Below, piece after piece: positions 19,896-28,533 of a stretch of DNA of 48,180 bases (its first letter is position 1; every line of letters begins with the position of its first letter). The stretch comes from Anaerolineae bacterium (GTDB taxonomy: Bacteria; Chloroflexota; Anaerolineae; Promineifilales; Promineifilaceae): positions 1 through 48,180 of the forward strand of contig JAHDWL010000014.1 in the NCBI GenBank assembly GCA_023384355.1. The letters run 5' to 3'. The notes below the pieces were generated by a model. That model was not told where the DNA came from and did not search any database. It was given only the letters and a program-made list of their open reading frames with translations. The position numbers and the translations under genes were made by a program.

Positions 19896-21128
19896 ATGAG
19901 TCGGGGCGAATCCCACACACTGAAACAAACCGGCAATGCCGATGCCGCCGGGGCAACGCCGGCGATATCGTCGCGGCTCGGAAGTTGGCCGATCCTGGCT
20001 CTGGTGTTTGGGTTTCTTGTTTTGGTGTTGCGCATTCTGTCGCTGGGGTCAGGATTGACTTATGTCGTCACAAACCCGGTGTTATTGAAAGAGGCCATGC
20101 GGGCCGCGGCAGGACAGGCAGTGTCGACGGTTGATACGGCCAACATGCTGCCCACGGGTGTGCCTGTTTCGGGCTTTCAGGCGCGAGCCATGGGCGAGAT
20201 CGCCTGGCGGGCGGGTCAAACGACCACGGCCGAAGCCTGGTTTGTTCAGGGATTGACCGGCTCTCCGTCTGCTTTTCTGTCGCAGTTCGAATTGTGCCGG
20301 CTTTATTGGGACAAGGGGGAGCGCGATAAGGCTCGCGAGGATTGTCGCGGGACCAAAACGTCGGCCATCTACTGGCTGAACCGGGGCTATGAGGCCGATC
20401 AGGCGGGTGACCGCGCCGAGGCTTTGGCCGCTTTTCAGATGGCCGGCTCGGTTGACCCCGAGTTGACCGCTGCCTGGCAGCAGGCAGGCCACACCTTGTT
20501 CGCTCTGGGTCGATTCGAAGAGGCGATTCCGGCCTATGAGCGGGTTGTCGCCCTTGAGGAAACGCCGCCGGCTGATGTCATCCAGTCGTTGGGCTGGTCA
20601 TATCTCAAATTGAACGAGCCGCTGGCGGCCCGCCGGATATTGACGCGCGGTCTGGAATTATACCCCTATCAGCAGCTCCTCTTTTTGGCGATGGCGCAAA
20701 CATATCGGGACGCCGGCGACATGGATACGGCCGACGAATGGTACGCCCGGCTGCTGGATCGTTGGCCCCGCGATGCCCGGGGCTGGGCCAGCCGGGGCGA
20801 AATGGCTCTGGCTGACGGAAGATATGGCGACGCGGTTGATTACTTCCAGGAGACAGTCAATATACAGCCGGATGATGTTGGCTATTGGGTCAGCCTGGCC
20901 ACGGCCGCCGCGGCCGATGGGAATTTGTCGCTGGCAGCCACCGCCTATAAAAAGGGAATGGCGCTGCGACCTGATGACGCGGCGCTCTGGTTGCGGTCCG
21001 GTCGTTTTCTGGTCGAGACGGGTCGTGGTGAGGAGGCCGTCGCCGTCCTCGAGCATGTCCTGGAGCTGGAACCGGACAACGGCGAGGCGGCGGCCTTGCT
21101 TGCCGGGTTGAGAGGCACAACGCCATGA
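19896..21128 (+). CDS. Membrane-anchored tetratricopeptide-repeat protein
   Basis: 410 aa from ATG 19896; the frame is open upstream to 19776 but that part overlaps the FkbM gene and is not conserved-looking. One transmembrane segment (about residues 33-52, WPILALVFGFLVLVLRILSL) follows a short cytoplasmic tail. Then come about eight TPR-like helical pairs, e.g. AAWQQAGHTLFALGRFEEAI and WLRSGRFLVETGRGEEAVAV. TPR proteins act as scaffolds in glycan assembly and export machines. Its stop overlaps the next start (ATGA). Confidence 0.8.
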   Translation: MSRGESHTLKQTGNADAAGATPAISSRLGSWPILALVFGFLVLVLRILSLGSGLTYVVTNPVLLKEAMRAAAGQAVSTVDTANMLPTGVPVSGFQARAMGEIAWRAGQTTTAEAWFVQGLTGSPSAFLSQFELCRLYWDKGERDKAREDCRGTKTSAIYWLNRGYEADQAGDRAEALAAFQMAGSVDPELTAAWQQAGHTLFALGRFEEAIPAYERVVALEETPPADVIQSLGWSYLKLNEPLAARRILTRGLELYPYQQLLFLAMAQTYRDAGDMDTADEWYARLLDRWPRDARGWASRGEMALADGRYGDAVDYFQETVNIQPDDVGYWVSLATAAAADGNLSLAATAYKKGMALRPDDAALWLRSGRFLVETGRGEEAVAVLEHVLELEPDNGEAAALLAGLRGTTP

Positions 21129-22981
21129 GCGACATCAGCCCGCCTGGAGAAGGGACAACGAAGGCAGGAACGGCCGTCGCGCAGCCGGGCGACGCATCCG
21201 ACACATGGATCGGCGATTGGCTGCTGACCTTTGGCACCGACGACGCCGTCCTGCCCGCCCGGCAGTCTGCCGCGCCGTGGCTTCCTGGGCAGCGAGAGGG
21301 GGCAGCCTTTCTGCGGCAAGCGGCCGCCTGCGACCGCTGGCGCGGATTGCCCCTGTCCATCCTGCAATTGCCGGATTGGACGGCCTGGCTGTCGGGTGAA
21401 CTGTACGGCGCGGCGCGTTCGGCTGGAGTTGCGACCGCCGTGACCGGGCTGCTTGAGGGCAGGGCATCTGCGGCCGCCTTAAGCGGGCATTTCCTGCTTC
21501 TCGCCCGTCATAAACCCTCCAATGAGTGGCATATTTGGACCGATCGCCATGCCACGCTGCACGCCTATCTGGCGGCGAACGGCTCCCGTCGGGCAGTGGG
21601 TACCTTCGCCCCGGCGGTAGCTGCCGCTGCCGGATGCACCGAACTGGACTGGGAAGGGTTGACCAGCTTCTTCGGGTTCGGCTTCTTTGGCGGCGACCGG
21701 ACGCATTTCAAGGGGGTTCACATCCTGCGTCCGGCGACTCATTACCGCCTCGACGATGATGGGCGCTTGCTTTCCGGGGAGCGCTACCGGCATTGGCACC
21801 ATACTCCCGACACTTCGCGTTCCTATGATGAGACCCTGGAGGCCTTCGCCGCTCTCTTCGCCGAGGTGATGAACGACCTGACGGCCGCCGGGCGGATCGC
21901 CCTGCCCATTTCGGGCGGCCTTGATTCGCGCTCGACCGTGGCCACGATTGCGCCGGATAGCCCGGCCCACGCCAGGCTGTGGGCTTATTCATATGGCTAC
22001 AGTGATGACTCCGTCGAGACACGAATCGCCAAAGAGGTGGCCGCCGCGCGCGGTCTGGCGTTCGACGCTTTCACGATAGGTCCCTATCTGTTCGACCGCC
22101 TGCCCGACATCATTGCCGCGGCCGAGGGCTTCCAGGATGTGACCCAGGCACGACAGTCGGCCGTGTCCGGCGAGATTGCCGCCCATGCCGCCTATCTCAT
22201 TGCCGCCCATTGGGGCGATGTTTTCCTCGATGACATGGGCGTGGATCCCTCGACTGTCCCGGATGGTGGACTGGTTGACGTGGCCGTCGGGAAGTTCCAC
22301 AAAACGGGCAGCGACTGGCTGCTGGAGCATTTGTGCCGCCCTCATTCCCGGGTTGCGCCGCAACAGTTCCTGCGCGACATGACAAGCGCGGAGCTGGAAC
22401 GTGCCGGAGCCGTCACTGACCCCGACTTTACCATCAAGATTTTGAAGACAGAGCAATGGAGCGCGCGCTGGACGACGGCTTCCCTGCGCATGTTCCAGGC
22501 GGCCGCTTTCCCGCGCCTGCCGTTCTACGATGCCCGGCTGGTGGACTTTTTCTGCACCGTACCGACGTCTTTCGTCGCCGGGCGACGCCTGCAGATCGAC
22601 TATCTGAAGCGGTACGCGTCTGATTTGGCGCGCGTGCCGTGGCAGGTGACGGGCCGCGACCTCTACCGGAACGGTGAGGACTCGGCGGCCGACGTGGCGC
22701 GTCGCGCCGTCCGCAAGGGGTGGCGCGTGCTTCGGCGGCGCAAGGTCATCGAACGCAACTGGGAGGTGCAGTTCCTGGGCGCGGCCGGCCGGGCCGGGCT
22801 GGAGCGCTGGCTGTTGCGCCCCGGATTGGTGTTGCACGAGTTCGTCGCGCCGCGAGATGTCAGGACGCTGCTCGACGCCTTCGCCCGCGATCCCTACGCC
22901 GAAAAGCGCGGCTATACCGTCTCGATGTTGCTGACCTTCTCGGCGTGGCTGGAGCAGTACGGCCGGGGAGTGACGGGCTAA
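21125..22981 (+). CDS. Asparagine synthetase-like protein lacking the glutaminase cysteine
   Basis: 618 aa. The PP-loop SGGLDS at 263-268 and the synthetase-domain context are clear, but the N-terminus is MSDIS rather than MCGI and no Cys follows the start, so the class II glutaminase nucleophile is absent. The N-terminal 230 residues keep some of the fold (LSGHFLLLARHK, FFGGDRTHFKGVHILRP). Such proteins adenylate a carboxylate and then use ammonia or an amine, as in beta-lactam synthetase and lasso-peptide cyclases, or may be relics. Its start overlaps the TPR gene by 4 nt, and the next gene starts on its last base (TAATG), so it is co-translated with its neighbours. Confidence 0.8.
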   Translation: MSDISPPGEGTTKAGTAVAQPGDASDTWIGDWLLTFGTDDAVLPARQSAAPWLPGQREGAAFLRQAAACDRWRGLPLSILQLPDWTAWLSGELYGAARSAGVATAVTGLLEGRASAAALSGHFLLLARHKPSNEWHIWTDRHATLHAYLAANGSRRAVGTFAPAVAAAAGCTELDWEGLTSFFGFGFFGGDRTHFKGVHILRPATHYRLDDDGRLLSGERYRHWHHTPDTSRSYDETLEAFAALFAEVMNDLTAAGRIALPISGGLDSRSTVATIAPDSPAHARLWAYSYGYSDDSVETRIAKEVAAARGLAFDAFTIGPYLFDRLPDIIAAAEGFQDVTQARQSAVSGEIAAHAAYLIAAHWGDVFLDDMGVDPSTVPDGGLVDVAVGKFHKTGSDWLLEHLCRPHSRVAPQQFLRDMTSAELERAGAVTDPDFTIKILKTEQWSARWTTASLRMFQAAAFPRLPFYDARLVDFFCTVPTSFVAGRRLQIDYLKRYASDLARVPWQVTGRDLYRNGEDSAADVARRAVRKGWRVLRRRKVIERNWEVQFLGAAGRAGLERWLLRPGLVLHEFVAPRDVRTLLDAFARDPYAEKRGYTVSMLLTFSAWLEQYGRGVTG

Positions 22982-24192
22982 TGGCCGCAGCTGCGCGGTC
23001 AGGCGGGTTGCGCGTGCTGTTCGCCGGGGTCAAGTGGCCGCCGGAGACGTTCCTCGCCCGCCTGATGCGCGGACTGACGGAGCGCGGCGTCCACGTGACG
23101 GTGGCGACGCCCGGCCGGCCCGATGCCGCCTGGCGTGTCGTTCCCAATCTCGATGTGTTGACGACGCCCGGCTGGAGCGGCTCGGCCGCCTCCCGGCTGG
23201 CGCGCGCGGGGAGTGAAACAGTCGCGGCCGCCGTCCGTTCGTTACCGGAGACGCGCCGCGCCTTCCGGCTGGTGCGGGAGACCCGGTCCGAGACCAGCGC
23301 AACCGAACGATTCAGCCGGCTGTTGCCCTTCGTCGGCCGCCGGTGGGATGTCATCTATTTTCCGTGGAACGCGACGGCCATTTTCTATCTCCCGTTAATG
23401 GACAAGGCTCCGTCGATCATCAGCTGCCGCGGGGCGCAGATCAACGTCAGCCCCCACAACCCGCAACGGGCATGGCTGCGCGACGGACTGGCTCCTACCT
23501 TCCGCAAGGCGGCTGCCGTTCATTGCGTCTCGGAGGCGATTCGGGAGGAGGCGGCGCAATACGGTCTGGACAGGTCGAAATCAGTCGTCATTCGTCCCGC
23601 GGTCGATCCCGAACTGTTTCGCCCGACGGAGGGACCTCGCCCGGATGACGGCCGGTTCCGGGTCATCACGACCGGCAGCGTCATCTGGCGCAAGGGATAT
23701 GAATACGCCCTGGCGGCCGTGTGCGATCTCGTCGACCGCGGCGTGCCGGTGCAATTCGAGATCATTGGCCGGGGCGACGAGGACCAGCGCCTGCTCTACA
23801 CCATTCACGATATGAAACTGGGGGATCATGTCATTTGGCATGGGGCCTTGTCCCCGGCCGGAGTCCTGGAGCGGTTGCAGGCCGCAGATGCGTTCCTGCT
23901 GTCCAGCCTGAGCGAGGGTATCTCCAACGCCGTGCTGGAGGGGATGGCCTGTGGGCTGCCGGTCGTCACCACGAACGCCGGCGGCATGGCCGAAGCGGTG
24001 AGCGATGGCGTCGAAGGGTTCGTCGTGCCCACCCGCGACGCGACGGCGATGAGCGCGGCCCTGCTCGAATTGTGGCGACGGCCCGACCTGCGGCGGCAGA
24101 TGGGCGCGGCCGGGCGGCAGCGCGTGCTGCGCGATTTCCGCCTCAGCGACCAGGCCGACGCCTTTGTCGACCTGTTTCGGAGTGTAGCCTGA
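22981..24192 (+). CDS. Glycosyltransferase family 4
   Basis: 403 aa from ATG 22981; the longer open frame from 22720 is only read-through into the previous gene. GT-B fold: an N-terminal Rossmann domain (RVLFAGVKWPPETFLARLMR) and a C-terminal GT1/GT4 domain with GSVIWRKGYEYAL and the donor-binding segment SEGISNAVLEGMACGLPVV. The GT4 E-x7-E pattern is present (EGISNAVLE). A retaining transferase; the sugar is unknown. Confidence 0.88.
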   Translation: MAAAARSGGLRVLFAGVKWPPETFLARLMRGLTERGVHVTVATPGRPDAAWRVVPNLDVLTTPGWSGSAASRLARAGSETVAAAVRSLPETRRAFRLVRETRSETSATERFSRLLPFVGRRWDVIYFPWNATAIFYLPLMDKAPSIISCRGAQINVSPHNPQRAWLRDGLAPTFRKAAAVHCVSEAIREEAAQYGLDRSKSVVIRPAVDPELFRPTEGPRPDDGRFRVITTGSVIWRKGYEYALAAVCDLVDRGVPVQFEIIGRGDEDQRLLYTIHDMKLGDHVIWHGALSPAGVLERLQAADAFLLSSLSEGISNAVLEGMACGLPVVTTNAGGMAEAVSDGVEGFVVPTRDATAMSAALLELWRRPDLRRQMGAAGRQRVLRDFRLSDQADAFVDLFRSVA

Positions 24193-24195
24193 GCG

Positions 24196-25428
24196 ATGAG
24201 GCTGGTACTGGTCGTCCCCCGCTTTCCGCGCCTGTCGGAGACCTTTATCGTCAACAAGTTCGTCGGTCTTGTCGATGCCGGTTGGGATGTCCATATCGTC
24301 TGCGGGCAGGCGGTGCCGGAAGATTGGCAAAGGTCTGCCGCGCTGGCCGGCCGGCCGGATTTGCGCCGGCGGGTACATGAGCAGTGGCGGCATGAGCCGC
24401 GCTGGGTAGTCGTGTTGTTGTGGTTGTCCGTCTTCGTGGCGACGCTGTTCCGCGCTCCCCGCGTGACCATCAACTATTTACGGGCCTTGTGGCCCCGATT
24501 TGGCCTGAAGACGGCCGGGTTGTTCTATCTTGACGCGGCGATCATTGCCCTGAAGCCGGACATCCTGCATTACGAGTTCGGGGCGCTGGCGGTGGGCAAA
24601 GAGTACCTCAAGGATGCGCTCGATTGTCGCCTGGGTGCGAGCTTCCGCGGCTACGATCTCAATTATGCCGGCCTGGAAGACCCTGACCATTACGCCGGAT
24701 TGTGGGCGGCCGTCGACACGGTGCACGTGCTCGGCCGCGCGCTGTGGGTGCAGGCGCTCCGCCGGGGTTGCCCGCCCGGCAAACCCCACGCGCTTATCCC
24801 GCCGGCCATCGACGCCGGTTTCTTCCGGCCCCGGCAAGGCGAGGAGGACGGCGCGGCGGCCGAAGTCGGGCGACCGCTGCGGATTCTCAGCGTCGGCCGC
24901 CTGGAATGGGTCAAGGGGTATGAGTATGCCCTGCGGGCCGCGCAAATCCTGAAGGAGAGAGCCATCCCCTTTGAATATCGTATCGTCGGCGACGGCCGCT
25001 ATCTTGAGCCGTTGGCCTTTGCCCGATACGAGATGGGCCTGGAGGATCAGGTCGCCTTCCTCGGCGGCCGACCGCACGCGGCCGTGCTGGAAGAGATGCT
25101 GTGGGCGGATGTCTACTTGCAACCCTCGGTGTCGGAAGGCTTTTGCAACGCGGTGGTGGAGGCGCAGGCCATGCAGCTGCCCGTGGTGGCGAGCGACGCG
25201 GGCGGTCTGCCGGAGAACGTGGAGGACGGCCGCACCGGTTTCATCGTCCCCCGGCGCGACCCTGTGGCGCTGGCTGACAAGCTGGCCGTTCTGGCGACCG
25301 ATGCCGATCTGCGCCGGCGAATGGGCGCGGCCGGGCGGGCGCGGGTCGAAAATTGTTTCTCGCTGCCCCGGCAGATCGCGGCTTTTGATCGATTCTACAG
25401 GGAGATGGCAGATCATCATGCGCATTGA
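24196..25428 (+). CDS. Glycosyltransferase family 4
   Basis: 410 aa, starting 3 nt after the previous stop. The N-terminus is VVPRFPRLSETFIVNKF, typical of colanic-acid-type (WcaL/AmsK-like) GT4 enzymes. The C-terminal domain has SVGRLEWVKGYEYALRAA and SEGFCNAVVEAQAMQLPVVA. It is similar in its C-terminal half to the preceding gene (both have KGYEYAL and a FCNAV/ISNAV segment), so the pair may come from an old duplication. Confidence 0.9.
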   Translation: MRLVLVVPRFPRLSETFIVNKFVGLVDAGWDVHIVCGQAVPEDWQRSAALAGRPDLRRRVHEQWRHEPRWVVVLLWLSVFVATLFRAPRVTINYLRALWPRFGLKTAGLFYLDAAIIALKPDILHYEFGALAVGKEYLKDALDCRLGASFRGYDLNYAGLEDPDHYAGLWAAVDTVHVLGRALWVQALRRGCPPGKPHALIPPAIDAGFFRPRQGEEDGAAAEVGRPLRILSVGRLEWVKGYEYALRAAQILKERAIPFEYRIVGDGRYLEPLAFARYEMGLEDQVAFLGGRPHAAVLEEMLWADVYLQPSVSEGFCNAVVEAQAMQLPVVASDAGGLPENVEDGRTGFIVPRRDPVALADKLAVLATDADLRRRMGAAGRARVENCFSLPRQIAAFDRFYREMADHHAH

Positions 25429-27058
25429 CCTGTTCTGGATCGATCCCGCGGCCGGCCCGCTGCCGGCCTGGGAAATGGGTCATGTCTGCCGGGTTGGCGG
25501 CGATCCGCGCCGGCTGGCGGAGCGCGTCGCGGAACGCGAGCCGGGAGCCGATCACATCCTGTTCTGGGATGCCGCCCTGGGCGCGCCGGATGCGAGCCGC
25601 ATCCTGGCGGCGACCGAAATCCCCGGCGACGTCCGGCACGCCGGGCTGGCGCTGGGGATGGGCGGATTGCCGCGAGCGATCGATTTCGTCGATCCCGTGT
25701 GGCGCTTCAACCGCGATCCTGACCCGACGATTGTGGCCACGTCCTGGCGGCTGTCGTTACGGGCCTGCCTGGCGCGGGCGGTCGTGCTCGATCGGCTGGG
25801 CGGCCCGGACCCGCACTTCGAGACGCTGGCCGGCGCGTCGCTGGAACTGGGCCACCGCTGGATCCGCGGCGGGGCGCTCATGCGGCATACGGCCGGTCTG
25901 CTGCCCGCGATTCCGACCCTGCCCGCGCCCGCGCTCACGCCAGAGGATGAGATGCGCTTCCTGCATCTGCGCTACGGCCGGATGTGGGCCGCGTGGGCCT
26001 GCCGGCGGCGCGGCGGCAGCCTGATGGAGACATGGCGTGCCTTGCGCCGGCCGCACCAGCCCGGCGTCCCCGCTCCGGGCGGGGCGATGCACCTGGCCGG
26101 GTCGCCCGTGCCGGATGCTGCATGCGAAAGCCCGCCGGCGGTATCGATCCTCATCCCAACGCTGGATCGCTATCCGCACCTGTTCAACCTGCTGGCGCAG
26201 TTACGCGAGCAGACCGTGCGGCCGCTGGAGATCGTGGTCATCGACCAGACCGAATTGAGCGGCCGCGACACGAATTGGCCGGCGCGTTTCACTGATCTGC
26301 CGCTGCGCGTGATATGGCGCGACGTGGCCGGGCAATGCTCGTCACGCAATGCCGGGTTGGCGATGGTTCGCGGCGAAATGGTGCTGTTCCTGGATGACGA
26401 CGACGAAGTGCAGCCGGATCTAATCGCCCGCCATCTGGCATTCCTGGCGGAATATGGAGCCGACGGTTCGTGCGGTGTGGCCGAGGAAGTGGGCGCGGGC
26501 GCGTTGCCGCCGGAGTTCACTCTTGTCCGCGACAGCGATGTGTTCCCGACGAACAACTCCTTATTGAGGACCGATGCCCTGCTCGGCTCCGGCCTGTTCG
26601 ATCTGGCGTATGAGAAAGGGGAGCGGGCTGACCACGATCTGGGGATGCGTCTCTATCTGTCCGGCGCTACACTAGTCCTTAACCCGGCGGCGTCGGTCGT
26701 CCATCTGCACGCGCCGCGCGGCGGCCTGCGTCGTCATAAGGCGCGGGTGATCACGCGGTCGTCGAGCCGGGCTTCGATCTGGCATCGCCAGTTCCTCGCG
26801 CCCACCGAGGCTTATCTGATGTACCGCTTTTTCACTTCCGCGCAGGCACGTGAGGCGGCGCTCATCCGCACCATCGGCACGTTGCGCGGTAGCCGGGCTG
26901 GAGCAGGCCGCTGGCTCAGGGCGGCGATCATGACCGTCCTGCTGCCCGACACTTGGCGACAGAACAAGGCCCGGCTGGCCATGGGCCGGACAATGCTGGA
27001 CGGGTTTCCGGCCATTCCGCAGTATGAACCGGCCGCGACCGAGGAGTTGACCGCATGA
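25418..27058 (+). CDS. Two-part glycosyltransferase: degenerate N-terminal half plus GT2 domain
   Basis: 546 aa from ATG 25418, overlapping the previous gene by 11 nt. Residues 240-450 are a standard GT-A/GT2 domain: VSILIPTLDRYPHLFNLL, then the metal-binding acidic run FLDDDDEV (325-332). Residues 1-210 lack that motif yet look like a worn GT2: a DHILFWDAALG segment and a GPDPHFETLAGASLELGHRW stretch like the acceptor half. A small basic helical C-terminus follows. The N-terminal half may be structural or have lost activity. It ends with ATGA overlapping the next gene. Confidence 0.78.
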   Translation: MRIDLFWIDPAAGPLPAWEMGHVCRVGGDPRRLAERVAEREPGADHILFWDAALGAPDASRILAATEIPGDVRHAGLALGMGGLPRAIDFVDPVWRFNRDPDPTIVATSWRLSLRACLARAVVLDRLGGPDPHFETLAGASLELGHRWIRGGALMRHTAGLLPAIPTLPAPALTPEDEMRFLHLRYGRMWAAWACRRRGGSLMETWRALRRPHQPGVPAPGGAMHLAGSPVPDAACESPPAVSILIPTLDRYPHLFNLLAQLREQTVRPLEIVVIDQTELSGRDTNWPARFTDLPLRVIWRDVAGQCSSRNAGLAMVRGEMVLFLDDDDEVQPDLIARHLAFLAEYGADGSCGVAEEVGAGALPPEFTLVRDSDVFPTNNSLLRTDALLGSGLFDLAYEKGERADHDLGMRLYLSGATLVLNPAASVVHLHAPRGGLRRHKARVITRSSSRASIWHRQFLAPTEAYLMYRFFTSAQAREAALIRTIGTLRGSRAGAGRWLRAAIMTVLLPDTWRQNKARLAMGRTMLDGFPAIPQYEPAATEELTA

Positions 27059-28518
27059 GATTGTCATCGTTTTCACGGGAATCCGAAGAACCGACCGGGC
27101 TGACCGGCAACCCGGCGCGCGATCTGGCGCGTTCGTTCAACATCAGGGTCATCCTTTTCCTGTCGCTCCATTTCCCGCTGGCGATCGGGATGGAGCTTTC
27201 ACCCTGGGTCAGCACCGCCCACGCCCTGCTGGCTCTGCTGTTCGGGTTGCGGGCGGCGCTGCTGGGCCGCACCTCACAGGTTGTCTACGCGGTCGTCTAT
27301 ATCAGCGCGGCCGAGGTCCTGTGGCGAATGTCGCGGGCCAACCTGCTGTGGGAATATTCCAAATACGCGGTTGTTGCCGTGATCTTCGTGGCAATGGTCG
27401 TCGAATGGGGCCGCAACCGGGAGACCCGGCGACTGCGCAGCGTGTGGCCGGTCCTCCTGTTCCTTACCCTGGTTCCCGCAACCGTGATGGCGATCCTTTA
27501 TTATTCGCCGGCTGAATTGAGGGACGTCCTCAGTTTTAACCTGTCGAGCTACGCGGCGTTGCTGGCCCTGGGGTTGTATCTCTGGGCGCGGCCGATCAAC
27601 CGCCATACGACGATACGCCTGTTGCTGGCGCTCATCGCTCCCATCGTGGGCATCACTTTCCTCGCCATATATTACACCATCACAGATCTGGACAGCCTCA
27701 TTTTTCTCGGCGCGGCCAACTGGGTGACCAGCGGCAACTATGGCCCCAACCAGGTCTCCAACATGATGGGGCTGGGCGCGCTGACCGGGGTCATGCTCTT
27801 TGTCCTGATTCCCAGAGCATGGGGGGCGCGCATTTTCATCCTGATCCTCACGCTGGCCATGCTGGGTCAGGGGTTGCTCACTTTCTCGCGCGGGGGCATC
27901 TACAGTTTCACGCTGGCCCTGGCGGCCTTCGGGTTCCATCTGATGAGCACGCCGCGCGCCCGACGTCGCTTTCTGGTGTTGTTCACCCTCTTCGGGGCGA
28001 TCCTGCTTGTGTTCGTCTACCCGTTGCTCGACGAGTTTACAGGCGGCTCTCTCACGGATCGGTTCAGCAGTCTGGATACAACCGGCCGTCTGGAAGCGGC
28101 AATGACCGACCTGGATGTTTTCCGCAACAATCCGGCGGTGGGTGTCGGCGTGGGTCGCTCAACCGAGTATCATGCAACTATCGAAGGCATCTCACTGGCC
28201 GCCCACACCGAATATACACGCTTGTTGGCTGAACATGGGTTGTTCGGCATCCTGACAATCGTCGTCCTGATTTGGATGTTGGCCACTCGCTATCTGGCGA
28301 ACCACTCAGGACTGGGCCGGGCAATGACCGCCGCCCTGGCGGTTTGGGCGTTGTCGATCATGGCCCACAGCGCCATGCGGCTGGCGGTCATTCCCCTGGC
28401 CATCGCGCTCGGTTTCGTTTGGTGGCGCATGAACGCCGCGGTTGAGGATGAATCGGAGACGGAGCCGCAGCCGGAGCCGAAACCCGGGGTCGCGCCATCA
28501 TTGCCGGCCCATCACTAA
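27055..28518 (+). CDS. O-antigen ligase/polymerase-like membrane protein (Wzy/WaaL family)
   Basis: 487 aa with about ten to twelve hydrophobic segments. The family loop is seen near residues 350-385 (GRLEAAMTDLDVFRNNPAVGVGVG, then HTEYTRLLAEHGLFGI), and LTFSRGGIYSF is typical of this superfamily. Members polymerise or ligate lipid-linked glycan repeats on the outer face of the membrane. Polymerase and ligase cannot be told apart by sequence. A charged E/P-rich tail ends the protein. Confidence 0.85.
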   Translation: MRLSSFSRESEEPTGLTGNPARDLARSFNIRVILFLSLHFPLAIGMELSPWVSTAHALLALLFGLRAALLGRTSQVVYAVVYISAAEVLWRMSRANLLWEYSKYAVVAVIFVAMVVEWGRNRETRRLRSVWPVLLFLTLVPATVMAILYYSPAELRDVLSFNLSSYAALLALGLYLWARPINRHTTIRLLLALIAPIVGITFLAIYYTITDLDSLIFLGAANWVTSGNYGPNQVSNMMGLGALTGVMLFVLIPRAWGARIFILILTLAMLGQGLLTFSRGGIYSFTLALAAFGFHLMSTPRARRRFLVLFTLFGAILLVFVYPLLDEFTGGSLTDRFSSLDTTGRLEAAMTDLDVFRNNPAVGVGVGRSTEYHATIEGISLAAHTEYTRLLAEHGLFGILTIVVLIWMLATRYLANHSGLGRAMTAALAVWALSIMAHSAMRLAVIPLAIALGFVWWRMNAAVEDESETEPQPEPKPGVAPSLPAHH

Positions 28519-28533
28519 TCGGGGGATGGCGGC

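Noticed and set aside
22720-22980. Extended N-terminus of the GT4 gene
   Set aside because: This stretch is the other frame of the 3' end of the preceding gene; the family-like protein begins at the ATG at 22981.
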